A stretch of 64,000 nt of DNA, from positions 62,001 to 126,000 of the forward strand of contig CAWHOA010000037.1 in the NCBI GenBank assembly GCA_963830885.1, in the 5' to 3' direction. Source of the DNA: JAIBJN01 sp963830885 (GTDB taxonomy: Bacteria > Actinomycetota > Thermoleophilia > Gaiellales > Gaiellaceae). Both the position numbers and the translations under genes were made by a program. Positions 24,400-34,220 of this stretch are shown piece after piece; position 1 is the stretch's first letter; the number at the start of each line of letters is the position of its first letter. The notes below the pieces were generated by a model that saw only the letters and a program-made list of their open reading frames with translations, was not told the DNA's origin and ran no database searches.

Positions 24400-25303
24400 G
24401 CCGCAGCGCGGAGGGCACGATCTCGAACGTCGCGGGCGTCGTCCCCGGCTGCTCCCCGTCCAGCTCCACCGGCACCGGCGTCGCCGAGCGCACGACGACG
24501 CGGCGCCCGCGCAGCGCCTCCGCCTTCGGATGCGGGAGGTGCGTTCCGCGGTAGACCTTGGGGAGCGTCAGCGCGAGGTCGCGGCGCGTGATGTCCCCGA
24601 TCACGAGGACGTCGAGGAGGCCGTCGTCCGGCTCGGCGTCCGGGGTCATGGCCATGCCGCCTCCCAGGTAGCGGCAGTTTGCGACGATCGCGTCGTACAG
24701 GAGGCCCGAGCGCCGCTCGTCATCGACCTCGACCTCCATCTCGGTTGCGTGCCAGCGGGCGAAGACGGCGAGGGTCGCGTAGAGGAACGAGGCCTTGCCG
24801 CCGAGCGCCTTCGAGGAGGAGTTCGCGCGCTGTGCGACCGCGCCGCTCATCCCGGCGCTCGCGCTGTTGACGAAGTAGGCGGCCGCGTCCTCGCCGCTCC
24901 AGCTGCGATAGGCGATGCGGCCCGCGTCGATCGTCCGCACCGCCCCGGAGAGCGCGACCGCCACGGCGCCCTCGAGCTTCGTCGGGATCCTGAAATGGCG
25001 GACGAAGTCCGTCCCGGTCCCGCGGGCGATCACCGCCAGCTCGGGGCGCTCGCCCTCGAAGCCGAGGAGGCCGTTGGAGACCTCGTTCACGGTGCCGTCG
25101 CCCCCGACTGCGACCACGAGGCGGGCGCCCTCCTCGGCGGCACGCCGGGCCAGCTCGCCGGCGTGGCCCCGCCGCTCGCTCATGAGCGTCTCCCCCGCGA
25201 GCCCGAGCTCCGCCGCCCGGTGGGCGATCTCGGGCCAGCGCCTCCGTGTCGACCCGTTCGCCGACGCCGGGTTGACGACGAAGACGATTCCGCCGGCGCT
25301 CAA
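24383..25303 (-). CDS. Diacylglycerol kinase family lipid kinase (YegS/BmrU-like)
   Basis: A 306-residue lipid or sphingosine kinase homologue. The ATP-site signature VVAVGGDGTVNEVSNGLLGF and the N-terminal FVVNPASANGSTRRRW are clear, as is the IARGTGTDFVRHFRIP segment. It phosphorylates diacylglycerol or a related lipid at the membrane. The start overlaps the phosphorylase gene's stop, so they are co-transcribed. Confidence 0.9.
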   Translation of the reverse strand: MSAGGIVFVVNPASANGSTRRRWPEIAHRAAELGLAGETLMSERRGHAGELARRAAEEGARLVVAVGGDGTVNEVSNGLLGFEGERPELAVIARGTGTDFVRHFRIPTKLEGAVAVALSGAVRTIDAGRIAYRSWSGEDAAAYFVNSASAGMSGAVAQRANSSSKALGGKASFLYATLAVFARWHATEMEVEVDDERRSGLLYDAIVANCRYLGGGMAMTPDAEPDDGLLDVLVIGDITRRDLALTLPKVYRGTHLPHPKAEALRGRRVVVRSATPVPVELDGEQPGTTPATFEIVPSALRLRTPG

Positions 25304-26010
25304 TGGTCGTCGGTGGCGACTGCCAGCGCCAGCTCGGTCATCTGGTCGACGGCGGCCTTCATCTCCTCGTCGGTGATGCGCACGAACTCGCCCTGGACCA
25401 CGACGTCGCTGACCGTGAGCAGGCAGCCGGCCGCGACCTTGCGGAGCGCGCCGAGCGTGAAGAGGACGGCAGCCTCCATCTCCACCGCGAGCACGCCGCG
25501 GTCGGCCCAGCGCTGGTACTGCCCCTCGTCCGAGTTGTAGAAGACGTCGCTCGAGACGATCGGCCCGACGCGCACCGGCTTCCCCAGCTCCTTGGCCGCG
25601 TGGACGGCCGAATGGACGAGCCCCCAGTCGGCGGTGGGCGCATGGATCTCGCGGGTGATGTGGAGGGCGGTCGAGTCGGCCGGCACCGCGGAGATCGCGA
25701 CGATCAGGTCACCGAGCGCCAGGTCGGGCTGGAGGCCGCCGCAGGTGCCGATGCGGAGCATGCGCTTGACCCCGAGCATGGCGAGCTCCTCGATGACGAT
25801 CGCCGCCGAGGGGCAGCCCATGCCGGTCGACTGGACGGACACGGGCTTGCCGCGAAAGGTTCCCGTGAAGCCGAGCATCCCGCGTTCCCAGTTGCGCTGC
25901 TGGACGTCCTCGAGGAACGTCTCGGCCACGTACTTTGCCCGGAGCGGGTCGCCGGGCAGGAGGCACGCCTCGGCGTAGTCGCCGGGCTCTGCACGAACGT
26001 GAATAGGCAT
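25300..26010 (-). CDS. deoD: Purine-nucleoside phosphorylase, DeoD/uridine phosphorylase family
   Basis: A 236-residue trimeric-type nucleoside phosphorylase that cleaves nucleosides with phosphate for salvage. MPIHVRAEPGDYAEACLLPG with phosphate-binding GDPLRA, the family signature STGMGCPSAAIVIEELAMLG, RIGTCGG and the active-site stretch AVEMEAAVLFTLG are all present. The VEMEAA form and length fit the hexameric DeoD group. Start at the ATG 26010, 19 bp from the divergent acetyltransferase gene. Confidence 0.9.
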   Translation of the reverse strand: MPIHVRAEPGDYAEACLLPGDPLRAKYVAETFLEDVQQRNWERGMLGFTGTFRGKPVSVQSTGMGCPSAAIVIEELAMLGVKRMLRIGTCGGLQPDLALGDLIVAISAVPADSTALHITREIHAPTADWGLVHSAVHAAKELGKPVRVGPIVSSDVFYNSDEGQYQRWADRGVLAVEMEAAVLFTLGALRKVAAGCLLTVSDVVVQGEFVRITDEEMKAAVDQMTELALAVATDDH

Positions 26011-26015
26011 AGGGG

Positions 26016-26021
26016 TATCGT
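26016..26021 (+). promoter_or_regulatory. -10 hexamer TATCGT, leaderless start
   Basis: TATCGT ends 8 nt before the ATG at 26030, within the 19-bp gap between divergent genes. Confidence 0.45.
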
Positions 26022-26029
26022 CCCCGGGC

Positions 26030-26815
26030 ATGGCGCGCCTGGTCAAGCGCCCTCGGCATTCCCAGGTCCTGGCGTTCTGCGCCGGGGATCCGATCGAGCG
26101 CGTGTTCCTCGAGGACGTGGCCCGGCGCGGCCTGGGGCGCTTCGCAGCCGTGCGCGACGGGGGGCAGCTCACCGCGCTCCTCCACCTCGGCGCAAACCTC
26201 GTCCCCTCCGGGCCCGGCTCCGGCGCCTTCGCCGAGCTCGTCTCGGGGAGCGACGCGCGGATGGTCGTCGGCGAGGAGGGGGCGGTCACGGAGCTCTGGG
26301 AGCTCGTACGCAGCACCTTTCCGGAACCCATCGACGACCGGCCCGGTCAGCCCGTCTACGTGCTGGACCGGCCGCCGCCGAGCGGGGAGAGCGGCCTGCG
26401 CCGGGCGCGGCTCGACGACCTCGGCCGCCTCGTCGTCGCCGCGGCGGCGGCCTACCGCGAGGAGGTCGGCGTGGACGCCTACGCCCGCGATCCCTCGTTG
26501 TTCGAGTGGCGCACGCGGGCGCAGATCGAGGAGGGACGGAGCTGGGTGTGGATGGAGGACGGTCGCATCCTCTTCAAGGCGGAGGCCTCGGCGTGGACGC
26601 CGGCGGCCGTCCAGCTCCAGCAGGTCTGGGTCGAGCCGGAGCTACGCGGGCAGGGCTACGGCAAGCGCGGCCTCGCCGACCTGTGCCGGCTGCTGCTCGA
26701 GACGACGCCGAACGTGTGCCTCTTCGTCAGGCCCGAGAACGCCCCCGCGATCGGGCTCTACGACGGGATCGGCATGCGCCGCACGATCACGTATCGCTCG
26801 CTCATCTTTGCCTAG
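26030..26815 (+). CDS. GNAT acetyltransferase with N-terminal DUF4081-type domain
   Basis: A 261-residue two-domain protein. The N-terminal half (GDPIERVFLEDVARRGLGRF, LLHLGANLVPSG) fits the DUF4081 domain found fused to acetyltransferases in actinobacteria. The C-terminal half is a GNAT domain with the acetyl-CoA loop VWVEPELRGQGYGKRGLADL and the closing FVRPENAPAIGLYDGIGMR. The acceptor is unknown. Confidence 0.88.
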   Translation: MARLVKRPRHSQVLAFCAGDPIERVFLEDVARRGLGRFAAVRDGGQLTALLHLGANLVPSGPGSGAFAELVSGSDARMVVGEEGAVTELWELVRSTFPEPIDDRPGQPVYVLDRPPPSGESGLRRARLDDLGRLVVAAAAAYREEVGVDAYARDPSLFEWRTRAQIEEGRSWVWMEDGRILFKAEASAWTPAAVQLQQVWVEPELRGQGYGKRGLADLCRLLLETTPNVCLFVRPENAPAIGLYDGIGMRRTITYRSLIFA

Positions 26816-27098
26816 AAGGGGTGATTGCGGCCCCTTCGGCGCCGCGGTTCTATTCGTTGCGAGTGCTGAGGGTCAGCCTCACTGCGGCACCAAGGACACC
26901 GCCCTCCGGCAGGCCCAGAAGTACCTCGACGCCATGTTCACGGAGTACGGAGAGGCGGTGACCCTGTATGCGGAAGGCAAGGACTCAGGCGAGCGCGTGT
27001 TCCGCGCGTACGGGCTCGCGAATTTCGCCAGGGACGTCCTGGCGGAGGCGCAGCCGGCCCTGCAGCACGAGGGCTGCGACGTCGCGCCGCTGCTGTAG
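26808..27098 (+). CDS. Small hypothetical protein
   Basis: An open frame of up to 96 codons from a TTG at 26808 that overlaps the acetyltransferase end; a shorter start inside is equally possible. The region CGTKDTALRQAQKYLDAMFT and GERVFRAYGLANFARDVLAE looks like a real helical protein, with two Cys and no membrane segment. No family recognised. Confidence 0.45.
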   Translation: MPRRGDCGPFGAAVLFVASAEGQPHCGTKDTALRQAQKYLDAMFTEYGEAVTLYAEGKDSGERVFRAYGLANFARDVLAEAQPALQHEGCDVAPLL

Positions 27099-27144
27099 GC
27101 GAGCGTGAGCTGAACCGAGCCTCGAGTCGTAGGACCTTGTGAAC

Positions 27145-27213
27145 GGAAGGCAGCAGCGGTGCTGCTTCCTTCCTCCCGGTCCCAGCCTTTGCGGCTTTCG
27201 CCGCCGCTGGGAC
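27145..27213. other. Two strong hairpins upstream of tilS
   Basis: First, GGAAG-g-CAGCA, loop GCGG, TGCTG-CTTCC (27145-27169). Second, a nested structure with outer arms GTCCCAGC (27179-27186) and GCTGGGAC (27206-27213) and inner stem GCGGC/GCCGC. The second ends 4 bp before the tilS -10. They may be a bidirectional terminator pair or a structured RNA. Confidence 0.6.
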
Positions 27214-27217
27214 ACAG

Positions 27218-27223
27218 TACGAT
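27218..27223 (+). promoter_or_regulatory. -10 hexamer TACGAT, leaderless start of tilS
   Basis: TACGAT ends 6 nt before the GTG at 27230. Confidence 0.55.
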
Positions 27224-27229
27224 CGGGGT

Positions 27230-28234
27230 GTGGACGCCGCAGCGCTCCGCGCGCGGATCGAAGAGCACGTCCGCCGGCACGACCTGATCCCGCCCGGCGG
27301 CGACGTCGCCTGTCTCGTCTCCGGCGGCGCCGACTCGACCTGCCTCTGGCATGCCCTCGATGCACTCCGCTACGGGGTCTCCGCGCTCCACGTGAACCAC
27401 GGGCTGCGCGGCGCGGAGTCCGAGGCGGACGCGCGCTTCTGCGCCGAGCGCCTGGGCGCGGCAGTCGTAGAGGCCCCGCCGCAGGGGCCGGGAACGGAAG
27501 CCGAGCTTCGCGACCTCCGCTACGCGACGACCGCCGGGCCGCTGCGCGCCACCGGCCACACCGCCTCCGACCAGGTGGAGACGATTCTCTTCCGGCTCGC
27601 GTCGAGCGGGACGACGCGCGGGATCCGCGTCCGCCGAGACGACGGCGTCGTGCGTCCACTGCTGACCGTTTGGCGTGAGGAGACGGAGGCCTACTGCCGC
27701 GCCGAGGATCTCCCGTTCCGGGTCGACTCCACGAACCCGGACACGGCGCGCGGTCTGATCCGCGGCGAGATCCTGCCTGCGCTCCGGCGCCTGCACCCGT
27801 CCGCCGAGCGCAACGTCCTCGCCGCGGCCGAGGAGGGCGAGCGCCTCCCCCGACCCGTCGAGCGGGCGCTGTTAGAGTTGCTCGCCTCTCGTGAGGGATC
27901 CAAGCGTCTCGACCTGGGCGGCGGCCGCGTGGCGGTGAGGGAGTACGAGAGCGTCTGGCTCGAGCGTGGGCCCGTGCCGCTCGAAGGCCGCGTCCGCTGG
28001 GGCCGTTGGACGCTCGAGTCCACGCGCCCCGGCCTGCACGTGCGCGGCTGGCGAGCAGGCGACCGGCTCGCCGGCCACGGCCGCAAGGTCCAGGATGTCT
28101 TCGTCGACGCGAAGGTCCCTCGCTCGGAGCGCGAGGCGTGGCCGCTCGTCGTCCGCGGCGACGAGGTCGTCGCCGTTCCCGGCCTGGCCGAGGCCCGGGG
28201 CTACGAGGGCGCCGTGACGGGGGAGCAGGAATGA
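27230..28234 (+). CDS. tilS: tRNA(Ile)-lysidine synthase
   Basis: Converts C34 of the AUA-reading tRNA-Ile to lysidine with ATP; essential for decoding. 334 residues: the PP-loop SGGADS (31-36) in VACLVSGGADSTCLWHALDA, LHVNHGLRGAESEADARF and ATGHTASDQVETILFRL are diagnostic. The C-terminal substrate domain (LHVRGWRAGDRLAGHGRKVQ) is present. GTG start. The stop overlaps the hpt start as ATGA, the usual actinobacterial tilS-hpt-ftsH order. Confidence 0.96.
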   Translation: MDAAALRARIEEHVRRHDLIPPGGDVACLVSGGADSTCLWHALDALRYGVSALHVNHGLRGAESEADARFCAERLGAAVVEAPPQGPGTEAELRDLRYATTAGPLRATGHTASDQVETILFRLASSGTTRGIRVRRDDGVVRPLLTVWREETEAYCRAEDLPFRVDSTNPDTARGLIRGEILPALRRLHPSAERNVLAAAEEGERLPRPVERALLELLASREGSKRLDLGGGRVAVREYESVWLERGPVPLEGRVRWGRWTLESTRPGLHVRGWRAGDRLAGHGRKVQDVFVDAKVPRSEREAWPLVVRGDEVVAVPGLAEARGYEGAVTGEQE

Positions 28235-28803
28235 GCTCCGTCAACGAGCTGACGGCGGCGGTGTCGGAGATCCTCATCGACGAGGAGACGCTCCAGAGCC
28301 GGATCGGCGAGCTCGGGGCCGAGATCAGCGAGGACTACCGCGGCCGCGACCTCCTGCTCGTGGGCGTGCTCAAGGGCGCGGTCTTCTTCATGGCCGACCT
28401 GATGCGCCGGATCGACATCCCCTGCGAGGTCGACTTCATGGCCATCTCGAGCTACGGCGCTGGGATCGACTCCTCCGGCGTCGTCAGGATCCTCAAAGAC
28501 CTCGACATGTCCATCGAAGGCAGGAACGTGCTCGTCGTCGAGGACATCATCGACTCGGGGCTCACCCTCTCCTACCTGCTGCGGAACCTGGAGGCGCGCG
28601 AGCCGGCGTCGCTCGAGATCTGCGCGCTCCTGACCAAGCCCTCGCGCCGGGAGATCGACATCCACTGCCGCTACACGGGCTTCGAGATCCCGAACAAGTT
28701 CGTGATCGGCTACGGCCTCGACTTCGCCGAGCGCTACCGGAACCTCCCGTTCGTGGGGGTGATCAGAGACGAATTGGCCGCGCAGGCAGAGGAGCTTTCG
28801 TAA
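28231..28803 (+). CDS. hpt: Hypoxanthine phosphoribosyltransferase
   Basis: Purine salvage enzyme, forms IMP or GMP from the base and PRPP. 190 residues. The PRPP loop is VLVVEDIIDSGLTLSYLLRN, the N-terminal GVLKGAVFFMADLMRRIDIP and C-terminal KFVIGYGLDFAERYRNLPFV are typical. ATG start at 28231 chosen by the ATGA overlap with tilS. Confidence 0.96.
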   Translation: MSSVNELTAAVSEILIDEETLQSRIGELGAEISEDYRGRDLLLVGVLKGAVFFMADLMRRIDIPCEVDFMAISSYGAGIDSSGVVRILKDLDMSIEGRNVLVVEDIIDSGLTLSYLLRNLEAREPASLEICALLTKPSRREIDIHCRYTGFEIPNKFVIGYGLDFAERYRNLPFVGVIRDELAAQAEELS

Positions 28804-28818
28804 CGAATTCCTCATCCG

Positions 28819-28836
28819 TCGGCTCTCTGGAGCCGA
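28819..28836 (+). terminator. Hairpin after hpt
   Basis: TCGGCTC, loop TCTG, GAGCCGA. It lacks a T-run, so it is a weak terminator or a processing stem between hpt and ftsH. Confidence 0.4.
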
Positions 28837-28878
28837 AGAGGAGACTGCTACCCTTGATCCACTCCTGAGGACCTTTAT

Positions 28879-30843
<1,965 letters not shown>

Positions 30844-30849
30844 CCCTTC

Positions 30850-31395
30850 GTGGCGCGGCTCCTGCTGGCCCTGGCCGGTGCTCTTGCTCTCGCAGGCTGC
30901 GCCGGCGGCGGGACGGACACCGTCTCCGTGACCGAGACGCGCGTCGAGACCGAGACACAGGCGGTGACGGAGACCGTCGCCGGCGAGCCCGTGGGCCTGC
31001 CTCCCGAGGTCGCCGAGACGCACGCGGCCCTGCTCGCGGCGGCCGAGTCGGGCGACTACGAGGCGCTCCGGCCCTTCATCCCCGACGAGTTCTCCTACAC
31101 CTTCGGCCTGCCGCCCGAGGGCGGGCCCATCGAGTACTGGCAGCAGGTGGAGGCCGAGTCCGGCGAGAGCCCCATCGAGATCCTCGCGCGCCTCCTGCGG
31201 CTGCCGTACACGCTCTCGGCGGGGACGTACGTCTGGCCGTTCGCCTACGACAAGCAGGAGGACGAGCTGACCGACTACGAGCGCGAGCTGCTCGGCGACC
31301 TCGCCGTCTACTCGGGCGCCGGCAGCGGCTACCTCGGCTGGCGGGCAGGCATCGAGCCCGACGGCACCTGGCGTTTCTTCATCGCCGGCGACTAG
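30850..31395 (+). CDS. Lipoprotein of unknown function
   Basis: A 181-residue protein 6 bp after ftsH. Lipobox LLLALAGALALAGC, then a Thr/Val/Glu-rich linker and a folded domain (ETHAALLAAAESGDYEALRP, FSYTFGLPPEGGPIEYWQQV, DGTWRFFIAGD) like small extracellular proteins of actinobacteria. GTG start. In many relatives folE occupies this position; here a lipoprotein and a CpsB-like gene do. The TAG stop borders a repeat scar. Confidence 0.7.
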   Translation: MARLLLALAGALALAGCAGGGTDTVSVTETRVETETQAVTETVAGEPVGLPPEVAETHAALLAAAESGDYEALRPFIPDEFSYTFGLPPEGGPIEYWQQVEAESGESPIEILARLLRLPYTLSAGTYVWPFAYDKQEDELTDYERELLGDLAVYSGAGSGYLGWRAGIEPDGTWRFFIAGD

Positions 31396-31420
31396 ACCGT
31401 CCTACTAGATCCTCCTACTA
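31393..31420. repeat. Probable scar of the dispersed repeat
   Basis: Between two convergent TAG stops, the short words GTCCTACTAG and ATCCTCCTACTAG are tandem. The second matches the outer end of copy D (AACCCTCCTACTAG) apart from 2 bases. No core is left, so this may be an excision footprint or an empty target site. Confidence 0.4.
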
Positions 31421-32173
31421 GAAGAGGAAGAAGCGCCGGCGGCGCCGTGCTGCCTTCGGCGGCGGGCCGACGGCCTCGCCGGCCACGATCGCCGCCGGGG
31501 CATCCGCGGTGAGGTAGGCGGCCAGACGGTCGTCGCCGACCGCCTCCGCGGCTGCGGCCAGGCCCGCCTCGCGGACATCCGGCGTGTGGGCGTCACTCGC
31601 GAGAACATGGGCCAGGCCGTCCGCGAGGAGCCGCTCGGCAGCCCGCTGCGACGAGCGGCCGATGCGCCCGTCCAGCGAGGCCGCGGTCACCTGAACGAGC
31701 GCGCCCAGGCGCACGGCCTCCGCGAGCCGGCCGGGGTCGGACTGTACCTCGCGGTTCCGCTCCGGGTGGGCCAGGAGCGGGGTGAGCCCGCGCAGCCCGA
31801 GGCCGTACACGGTCTCCTCGAGCCCGGAGGGCCAACCGGTGTACGGGAACTCCAGCAGGAGGTAGCGCTCCGAGCGCGCGAGCGAGAACCGACGCAGGTC
31901 GTCGTCGTCGAGGGAGCCGAGCTGGCCGAGGTCGATCTCGCCCCCGTGGAGCACCTCGACCGGGATGCCCTGCTCCACGAAATCCTCGCGGAGCCCGAGC
32001 ACGCCGCGCTCCATGTCCACCGGCCTCGTCGGGTAGTCGGGGCGCACGTGGGGCGTCGCAGCCACCGCGGTCACCCCGTCCGCGGCCGCCCTTCGCGCCA
32101 GCTCACGGGCGTCCTCGAGCGTGCGGGCGCCGTCGTCGAGGCCGGGGAGGATGTGGGAGTGCAGGTCGATCAC
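31418..32173 (-). CDS. CpsB/CapC-type PHP phosphatase (putative tyrosine-protein phosphatase)
   Basis: A 251-residue PHP-fold metal-dependent phosphoesterase. Motif I VIDLHSHILPGLDDGARTLE, ATPHVRPDYPTRP, the LLEFPYTGWPSGLEETVYGL and AHPERN stretches and HVLASDAHTPDVRE match CpsB/CapC, which dephosphorylate tyrosine kinases of capsule synthesis. No kinase or polysaccharide gene is nearby, so the substrate is unknown. GTG start at 32173 from a promoter overlapping that of folP. The C-terminal Arg-rich tail (ARRRRRFFLF) is odd. Confidence 0.88.
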   Translation of the reverse strand: MIDLHSHILPGLDDGARTLEDARELARRAAADGVTAVAATPHVRPDYPTRPVDMERGVLGLREDFVEQGIPVEVLHGGEIDLGQLGSLDDDDLRRFSLARSERYLLLEFPYTGWPSGLEETVYGLGLRGLTPLLAHPERNREVQSDPGRLAEAVRLGALVQVTAASLDGRIGRSSQRAAERLLADGLAHVLASDAHTPDVREAGLAAAAEAVGDDRLAAYLTADAPAAIVAGEAVGPPPKAARRRRRFFLF

Positions 32174-32182
32174 GGCGTTCGT

Positions 32183-32192
32183 AGGATACGGT
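32183..32192. promoter_or_regulatory. Divergent overlapping -10 elements (AGGATACGGT) of folP and cpsB-like gene
   Basis: Plus: TACGGT (32187-32192), 6 nt before the folP GTG at 32199. Minus: TATCCT (32188-32183), 9 nt before the GTG at 32173. Identical ten-base core to 13150-13159. Confidence 0.6.
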
Positions 32193-32198
32193 TGCCAC

Positions 32199-33017
32199 GT
32201 GCGACCCCCGTTGGAGCAGGCCTTTCCCCGGCCCGCAGTCGTCGGGGTCGTGAACGTCACGCCGGACTCCTTCTCGGACGGCGGACGCTTCCTGCGGCCC
32301 GAGGCGGCCGTCGCGCTCGCGCAGGGGTACGTCCAGGAGGGAGCCGCGCTCGTCGACGTGGGCGGCGAGTCCACGCGGCCGGGCTCGGACGGAGTCTCCG
32401 CGCAGGAGGAGCTCGCCCGCATCGAGCCGGTGCTCGAGCACCTCCAGGGCCTTCCGGTCTCCGTAGACACCTCGAAGGCGGCTGTCGCGCGGCGCGCCCT
32501 CGAGCTGGGCGCCGTCTTGGTCAACGACGTGACCGCGCTTCGCGGCGACCCCGAGCTGGCCGGCGTCGTCGCCGAGGGCGGGGCCTACCTCTGCCTCATG
32601 CACATGCTGGGCGAGCCGAGGACGATGCAGGACGACCCGCGCTACGGCGACGTCGTCTCCGAGGTGAAGGCGTTCCTGGAGGAGCGGCTGTCCTTCGCGG
32701 TCGAGGCGGGAATCCCGGAGGAGCACGTCTGCCTCGATCCCGGCATCGGCTTCGGCAAGACGTTGGAGCACAACCTGGAGCTGCTGGCGCGCCTGGACGA
32801 GCTCGTGGCGCTCGGCCGGCCGGTGCTCCTCGGCGCCTCTCGGAAGCGCTTCCTGGGCCGGCTGCTCGGGGATCCCGACGCCGTCACCGGGCCGGTGGCC
32901 GCGGGCGTCGCCGTGGCCGTGCTCGCCTTCGACCGAGGCGCGTCCATCTTCCGTGTCCACGACGTTCGTCCCCATGTCGAGGCGCTCGCGGCGGCCGGGG
33001 CGGTGGTCGCGCGATGA
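32199..33017 (+). CDS. folP: Dihydropteroate synthase
   Basis: Joins p-aminobenzoate to the pterin diphosphate in folate synthesis; sulfonamide target. 272 residues. Signatures: GVVNVTPDSFSDGGRF, VDVGGESTRPGSDGVS, SVDTSKAAVARRALELGAVL, and C-terminal ILDPGIGFGKT-type (CLDPGIGFGKTLEHNLELLA) and ASRKRFLG. GTG start at 32199. The stop overlaps the folB start by ATGA; folE is not adjacent, unlike many actinobacteria. Confidence 0.96.
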   Translation: MRPPLEQAFPRPAVVGVVNVTPDSFSDGGRFLRPEAAVALAQGYVQEGAALVDVGGESTRPGSDGVSAQEELARIEPVLEHLQGLPVSVDTSKAAVARRALELGAVLVNDVTALRGDPELAGVVAEGGAYLCLMHMLGEPRTMQDDPRYGDVVSEVKAFLEERLSFAVEAGIPEEHVCLDPGIGFGKTLEHNLELLARLDELVALGRPVLLGASRKRFLGRLLGDPDAVTGPVAAGVAVAVLAFDRGASIFRVHDVRPHVEALAAAGAVVAR

Positions 33018-33373
33018 GCGAGGTCGCGATCGAGGTGCGCGGGCTCGAGCTGCGCGGGTTCCACGGCGCGCTCGAGGAGGAGCTGCGCGAAGGCCAGCGC
33101 TTCGTCTTCGACGTCACGCTCGTCGCCCACGACGCCGGCGTGCGCAGCGACCAGCTCGCCGACACCGTCGACTACACGGCCGTCGTCGCGCGGATCCGGG
33201 AGATCAGCGACGGGCGGCGCTTCAACCTGATCGAGGCGCTCGCGGCCACGATCGCGGACGACCTCCTGGAGCGCTTCCCGGTCTCGCGGGTGCGCGTCCG
33301 CGTACGCAAGCCCGAGGTCAAGCTCGACGCGCCGGCGGAGTTCACGGCCGCCACCGTCGAGCGCAACCGTTGA
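33014..33373 (+). CDS. folB: Dihydroneopterin aldolase
   Basis: Cleaves dihydroneopterin to 6-hydroxymethyl-dihydropterin. 119 residues; ELRGFHGALEEELREGQRFV contains the conserved Tyr/His region (here FHG), followed by DTVDYTAVVARIREISDGRR and FNLIEALAATIADDLLERFP. Start ATG at 33014 coupled to folP, and its stop is coupled to folK by TTGA. Confidence 0.95.
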   Translation: MSEVAIEVRGLELRGFHGALEEELREGQRFVFDVTLVAHDAGVRSDQLADTVDYTAVVARIREISDGRRFNLIEALAATIADDLLERFPVSRVRVRVRKPEVKLDAPAEFTAATVERNR

Positions 33374-33834
33374 CCCTGGCCTACGTCGGGCTGGGAGCGA
33401 ACCTCGGCGACCGCGAGGGCACGATCCGACGGGCAGTGGAGCTACTGGGCGCCGAGCCGGGGATCGAGATCGTCGCCGTGTCGGCACTGCGCGAGACCGA
33501 CCCGGTCGGGTACGCGGACCAGCCCCGGTTTCTGAACGGTGCGACCGCGGTCGAGACCGAGCTCCCGCCCCGCGAGCTTCTCGACCGGCTTCTGGCGGTC
33601 GAGCGCGAGCTGGGTCGCGTCCGCGGCGACGGTCCCCGCGACGGCCCGCGCGCCATCGACCTCGATCTGCTCCTCTTCGGAGATCAGGTCGTGGACCTGC
33701 CGGGCCTGACCGTCCCGCACCCCCGTCTGGCCGGGCGGCGGTTCGCCCTCGAGCCGCTCCACGAGCTGGATCCCGGCCTGCGCCTGCCCGACGGGCGCGC
33801 CGTGCGGGAACTGCTCGGCGCGCCGTTACAATGA
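33370..33834 (+). CDS. folK: 2-amino-4-hydroxy-6-hydroxymethyldihydropteridine diphosphokinase
   Basis: Pyrophosphorylates the pterin for FolP. 154 residues; the signature RDGPRAIDLDLLLFGDQVV (Asp pair for Mg) and the N-terminal LAYVGLGANLGDREGTIRRA are diagnostic. The TTG start overlaps the folB stop. The following DUF2469 gene starts within its stop. Confidence 0.95.
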   Translation: MTLAYVGLGANLGDREGTIRRAVELLGAEPGIEIVAVSALRETDPVGYADQPRFLNGATAVETELPPRELLDRLLAVERELGRVRGDGPRDGPRAIDLDLLLFGDQVVDLPGLTVPHPRLAGRRFALEPLHELDPGLRLPDGRAVRELLGAPLQ

Positions 33835-34208
33835 GGCGCATGTCCCACCTCGACGAGCTCGACGAGTACGAGGCTGAGCTCGAGCTCCGCCTGAAGCGGG
33901 AGTACTCGGCTGTCTTCAGCCTCTTCCGCTACTGCATCGTCACGCAAGACTCGACCTATCTCTGCAACAAGCACGAGCTGAAGGTGCTGCCGCAGACGAC
34001 CTATCCGTTCTTCCACCTGACCATGGAGGACGTGTGGGTCTGGGACAAGAACCGGCCGACCCGTATCATCCCGCGCGCCGAGGTCTACACGTCGAGCGAC
34101 GTCACGATCGAGGAGCTGCGCGGCGAGGGCGACGGCCCCGCGCTCACCCCCGAGGCGCTCGCGCAGAAGCTCGGCGAGACCCTCGGCGGCGAGGAAGAGC
34201 AGCTCTAA
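33831..34208 (+). CDS. DUF2469-family protein
   Basis: A 125-residue acidic protein of a family largely confined to actinobacteria. The N-terminal LDEYEAELELRLKREYSAVF and central MEDVWVWDKNRPTRIIPRAE match DUF2469; function unknown. The ATG at 33831 overlaps the folK stop; a second ATG at 33840 has GAGG before it and may be the real start. Its cytoplasmic, soluble nature fits a regulatory role. Confidence 0.8.
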   Translation: MRRMSHLDELDEYEAELELRLKREYSAVFSLFRYCIVTQDSTYLCNKHELKVLPQTTYPFFHLTMEDVWVWDKNRPTRIIPRAEVYTSSDVTIEELRGEGDGPALTPEALAQKLGETLGGEEEQL

Positions 34209-34220
34209 CCGCCGGGTCCC

